Positions 5,570 through 7,178 of a stretch of DNA of 7,178 nt are shown in pieces (position 1 is the first letter of the stretch; each line of letters opens with the position of its first letter). A program made the translations under genes and the position numbers. The DNA is from Synergistaceae bacterium (GTDB lineage: Bacteria > Synergistota > Synergistia > Synergistales > Aminobacteriaceae): NCBI GenBank assembly GCA_017447325.1, contig JAFSNU010000335.1, positions 1-7,178 on the forward strand, read 5' to 3'. Under the pieces are notes generated by a model that saw only the letters and a program-made list of their open reading frames with translations, was not told the origin of the DNA and did not search any database.

Positions 5570-6508
5570 TTAAACTTTCTGCCCTTTGCCCCGGCGCTTC
5601 TCGCGATACAGCGCAACTATCATGTCTATAAGCGCATGTATATCAGGCTTTAAAACATGATGAACGTTCAGCTCTTCCAAGTGATCGAGCATCCGCTTAA
5701 TCATTAACGACGAGAATAAAATTATCGGCATATTCTCAGTATGCTTGTCGGCGCGCAAAGTCTCGCTCAACGTCACTCCGTCCATGAGCGGCATTTCAAC
5801 GTCAGTTACTAATAAATCAAAGTTCTCCTTCTTGTCAAGCAATAATTCTTTTGCCTCGGCTCCGTCTTTAACCGGGTAAACGCTGCTAAAGCCCGTCTCT
5901 TTTATTGCGTCGCATATCTGCTGGCGTAATAATTTCGAGTCGTCAGCTACTAAAATATGAAAGTCTTCGACGTTGCCGAGCTGCTCGTAATTATTATTTT
6001 GATTGTTTTTAGCGTTCATGCTCTCTTCAACCTGCGGAGCGATCTCTTGAATAATCGCCTCATAATCTAAAAATAAAATATTGCGCTCGTCTTTACGCAA
6101 GACATATAAAATCCATTTTAACGAGACGCCACGCATCTTCGACGCGTCGAGCTCGTCCGAATTAACCTGCCTTATGCGCTCAACTTTGTCAACTAAAAAT
6201 CCAAGCTTGCTGTTATTAAATTCTACTATCATAATTTTTGACTGCTCGAGCGGCAAAGGATCTTTAGTTCCTAAAAACACTCTCAAATCTATTAACGGAT
6301 GAAGAACGCCGCGTATCGAAGTGATGCCGATGAACGACGGAATTTTTGTAGGAATAGGACGGCAGCCGCGCCAGCTTAAAATTTCGCGTATTCTGTCAAC
6401 GTTAATGCCGTAGGCCTCGTCGCCCAGCGTGAAGATGACAACGTCCCATTTCTTTGCGCCGGACGCGGTGCGCTCTTTGTCTCTATCTATTCCAGTCCGA
6501 ATTTCCAT
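5570..6508 (-). CDS. cheV: CheV-type chemotaxis protein (CheW domain plus response-regulator receiver)
   Basis: Cytosolic chemotaxis adaptor that joins chemoreceptors to the CheA kinase and whose receiver domain tunes signalling when phosphorylated. At 312 residues it has the normal CheV length. The CheW-like domain spans about residues 20-160 (F-T-L-G-D-E-A-Y-G-I near its start, I-T-S-I-R-G-V at 62-68 and P-L-I-D-L-R at 71-76). A short Asn/Gln-rich linker (165-176) leads to the receiver domain (about 183-305), which keeps the acidic pair Asp189-Asp190, the phosphorylation site Asp236 in V-T-D-V-E-M-P, Ser266 and Lys287 in L-K-P; the receiver should therefore be active. AAAGGAG lies 13 bases upstream of the ATG at 6508, a longer spacing than usual, but an in-frame stop close upstream excludes an earlier start. 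No other chemotaxis gene is in the window. It heads an apparent operon with the AI-2E family protein. Confidence 0.93.
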   Translation of the reverse strand: MEIRTGIDRDKERTASGAKKWDVVIFTLGDEAYGINVDRIREILSWRGCRPIPTKIPSFIGITSIRGVLHPLIDLRVFLGTKDPLPLEQSKIMIVEFNNSKLGFLVDKVERIRQVNSDELDASKMRGVSLKWILYVLRKDERNILFLDYEAIIQEIAPQVEESMNAKNNQNNNYEQLGNVEDFHILVADDSKLLRQQICDAIKETGFSSVYPVKDGAEAKELLLDKKENFDLLVTDVEMPLMDGVTLSETLRADKHTENMPIILFSSLMIKRMLDHLEELNVHHVLKPDIHALIDMIVALYREKRRGKGQKV

Positions 6509-6559
6509 TTGCTAAAACTTGCTCCTTTATTAAATTAAAAAATTTAATATATTTAATTA

Positions 6560-6568
6560 ATTTTAGCA
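6560..6568 (-). promoter_or_regulatory. extended -10 element upstream of the CheV operon
   Basis: TGCTAAAAT on the minus strand (6568-6560) fits an extended -10, about 52 bases upstream of the CheV start codon and downstream of the terminator of the preceding gene. No convincing -35 is seen at the right spacing. The same nine bases precede superoxide reductase. Confidence 0.4.
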
Positions 6569-6588
6569 TGAATAAAATAAATTTTAAT

Positions 6589-6630
6589 AAATTAAAAGCC
6601 CCTCGCGTTTAATCTTAACGCAAAGGGCTT
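6589..6630 (-). terminator. Rho-independent terminator of the Ig-repeat protein gene
   Basis: AAGCCC (6596-6601) pairs with GGGCTT (6625-6630); after a 3x3 internal loop, GCGTT (6605-6609) pairs with AACGC (6617-6621), leaving a 7-base loop. On the minus strand it ends in GGGGCTTTTAATTT. It starts 56 bases after the stop codon. Confidence 0.85.
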
Positions 6631-6650
6631 GATAAAAAATTTTAAAATTA

Positions 6651-6700
6651 ATTTATTAATTTTTATTAATTTTTATTAATTTTTATTAATTATTAATTTT
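6651..6700. repeat. 10-bp A+T tandem repeat at the 3' end of the Ig-repeat gene
   Basis: The unit TTTTATTAAT occurs three times exactly (6661-6690), preceded by ATTTATTAAT (6651-6660) and followed by the related TATTAATTTT. It overlaps the stop codon (6688-6686) and the final Ile-Asn-Asn codons, and extends into the untranslated tail before the terminator. It may be slippage-generated; no function is evident. Confidence 0.8.
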
Positions 6701-7178
6701 AATAGATAAGCTCTTGATGACTTGGCCTCCTGCGTTCGCCGCTTTGATTCTGAACGAGAACGATCCGGCTCTGGTCGGCGTGCCTGAGATAACGCCTGTT
6801 GAAGTATTAAACGATAAGCCCGTTGGCAGCGAACCGCTGTAGAAGCTCCATGTTATAGGCGTCGTCCCTGTGACTGCAATCCTTGCGCTGTAGGACTTCT
6901 TCAGTTTGCCGGCAGCCAAGCTTGAAGTTGTAATATTCGGCTTTATTGCATTTGCCTGAACAGTAATTCTAAAAGCTTTATTAGAATAACCGGCTGAGTT
7001 CGCCGCTCTGACAGTGAACGTGAACGTTCCGGCTTTTGTCGGCGTGCCTGAAATAGCTCCGGTGGATCTGTTAAGCGATAACCCGGTTGGAAGCGACCCG
7101 CTCGCGATGCTCCAGGTCAAAGGCTTCGTGCCGCTTGCTGCTAAACTTGCGCTGTAACGCGTGCCGACCTTGCCGCCC
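6686..7178 (-). CDS. protein with 'putative Ig' (He_PIG-like) repeats, C-terminal part only
   Basis: The reading frame is open to the right edge, so only the last 163 residues are visible and the start lies outside. Two copies of an 88-residue repeat are seen: W-S-I-A-S-G-S-L-P-T-G-L-S at visible residues 22-34 and W-S-F-Y-S-G-S-L-P-T-G-L-S at 110-122, each followed by S-T-G-(A/V)-I-S-G-T-P-T-(K/R)-A-G-(T/S)-F and an A-A-N-(S/A)-(A/G)-G segment. This is the hallmark of the putative Ig family (PF05345), a beta-sandwich usually found in arrays on large secreted or surface proteins that bind partners or act as spacers. The C-terminus ends right after a repeat (I-K-I-N-N), with no LPXTG motif or membrane anchor, so any signal peptide or functional domain must lie upstream. 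The composition is rich in Ser, Thr, Gly and Ala. A terminator follows at 6589-6630, separating it from CheV. Confidence 0.9.
   Translation of the reverse strand, partial: GGKVGTRYSASLAASGTKPLTWSIASGSLPTGLSLNRSTGAISGTPTKAGTFTFTVRAANSAGYSNKAFRITVQANAIKPNITTSSLAAGKLKKSYSARIAVTGTTPITWSFYSGSLPTGLSFNTSTGVISGTPTRAGSFSFRIKAANAGGQVIKSLSIKINN

Noticed and set aside
1..7178. CRISPR array, transfer RNA, ribosomal RNA, insertion sequence or defence system
   Set aside because: No spaced direct repeats, clover-leaf structures, terminal inverted repeats, transposase or nuclease motifs were seen; the genes are housekeeping, stress, chemotaxis and surface proteins.

Overview
All recognisable genes in this window lie on the minus strand, so transcription runs from high to low coordinates. 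The set fits an anaerobic or microaerophilic bacterium of a gut-like habitat: a 2Fe superoxide reductase and a bacterial ferritin for oxygen and iron stress, an M20D amidohydrolase, a CheV-type chemotaxis coupling protein, and a repetitive 'putative Ig' surface-type protein. Coding DNA has moderate GC, while the gaps are very AT-rich and dominated by TTTAAA/TTAATT words. Together with the Ig-repeat style this reminds me of host-associated Synergistota, but that is an impression, not something the sequence proves.

Layout in transcription order: the C-terminal part of a secreted or surface-like protein with 88-residue Ig-like repeats (7178-6686), ending in a short A+T tandem repeat and a strong terminator; CheV (6508-5570) and, 20 bases later, an AI-2E/PerM-family membrane protein (5549-4398), which look like one operon closed by a 9-bp-stem terminator; IMP dehydrogenase (4234-2714) and an M20D amidohydrolase (2630-1449), separated by 83 bases; superoxide reductase (1311-946); ferritin (731-249) with its own terminator; and the first 60 codons of a TIGR02757/DUF2400-family protein (181-1) that runs off the left edge.

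Three items merit most attention. The IMP dehydrogenase appears to be of the Tritrichomonas foetus type, with key residues at the same numbers as I recall for the protozoal enzyme (Asp261, Cys319, Asp358, Arg418-Tyr419). A degraded second copy of the superoxide reductase 3' end sits directly behind the intact gene. The ferritin gene has a plausible promoter followed by a GC-rich hairpin just upstream of its ribosome binding site.

There is no gene-free stretch over 300 bases; the longest gap is 732-945 (214 bases) and it holds the gene relic, the ferritin promoter and the hairpin. I found no RNA gene, CRISPR array, insertion sequence or evident novel multi-gene system. The window reads as mostly ordinary chromosomal genes with a few local oddities.
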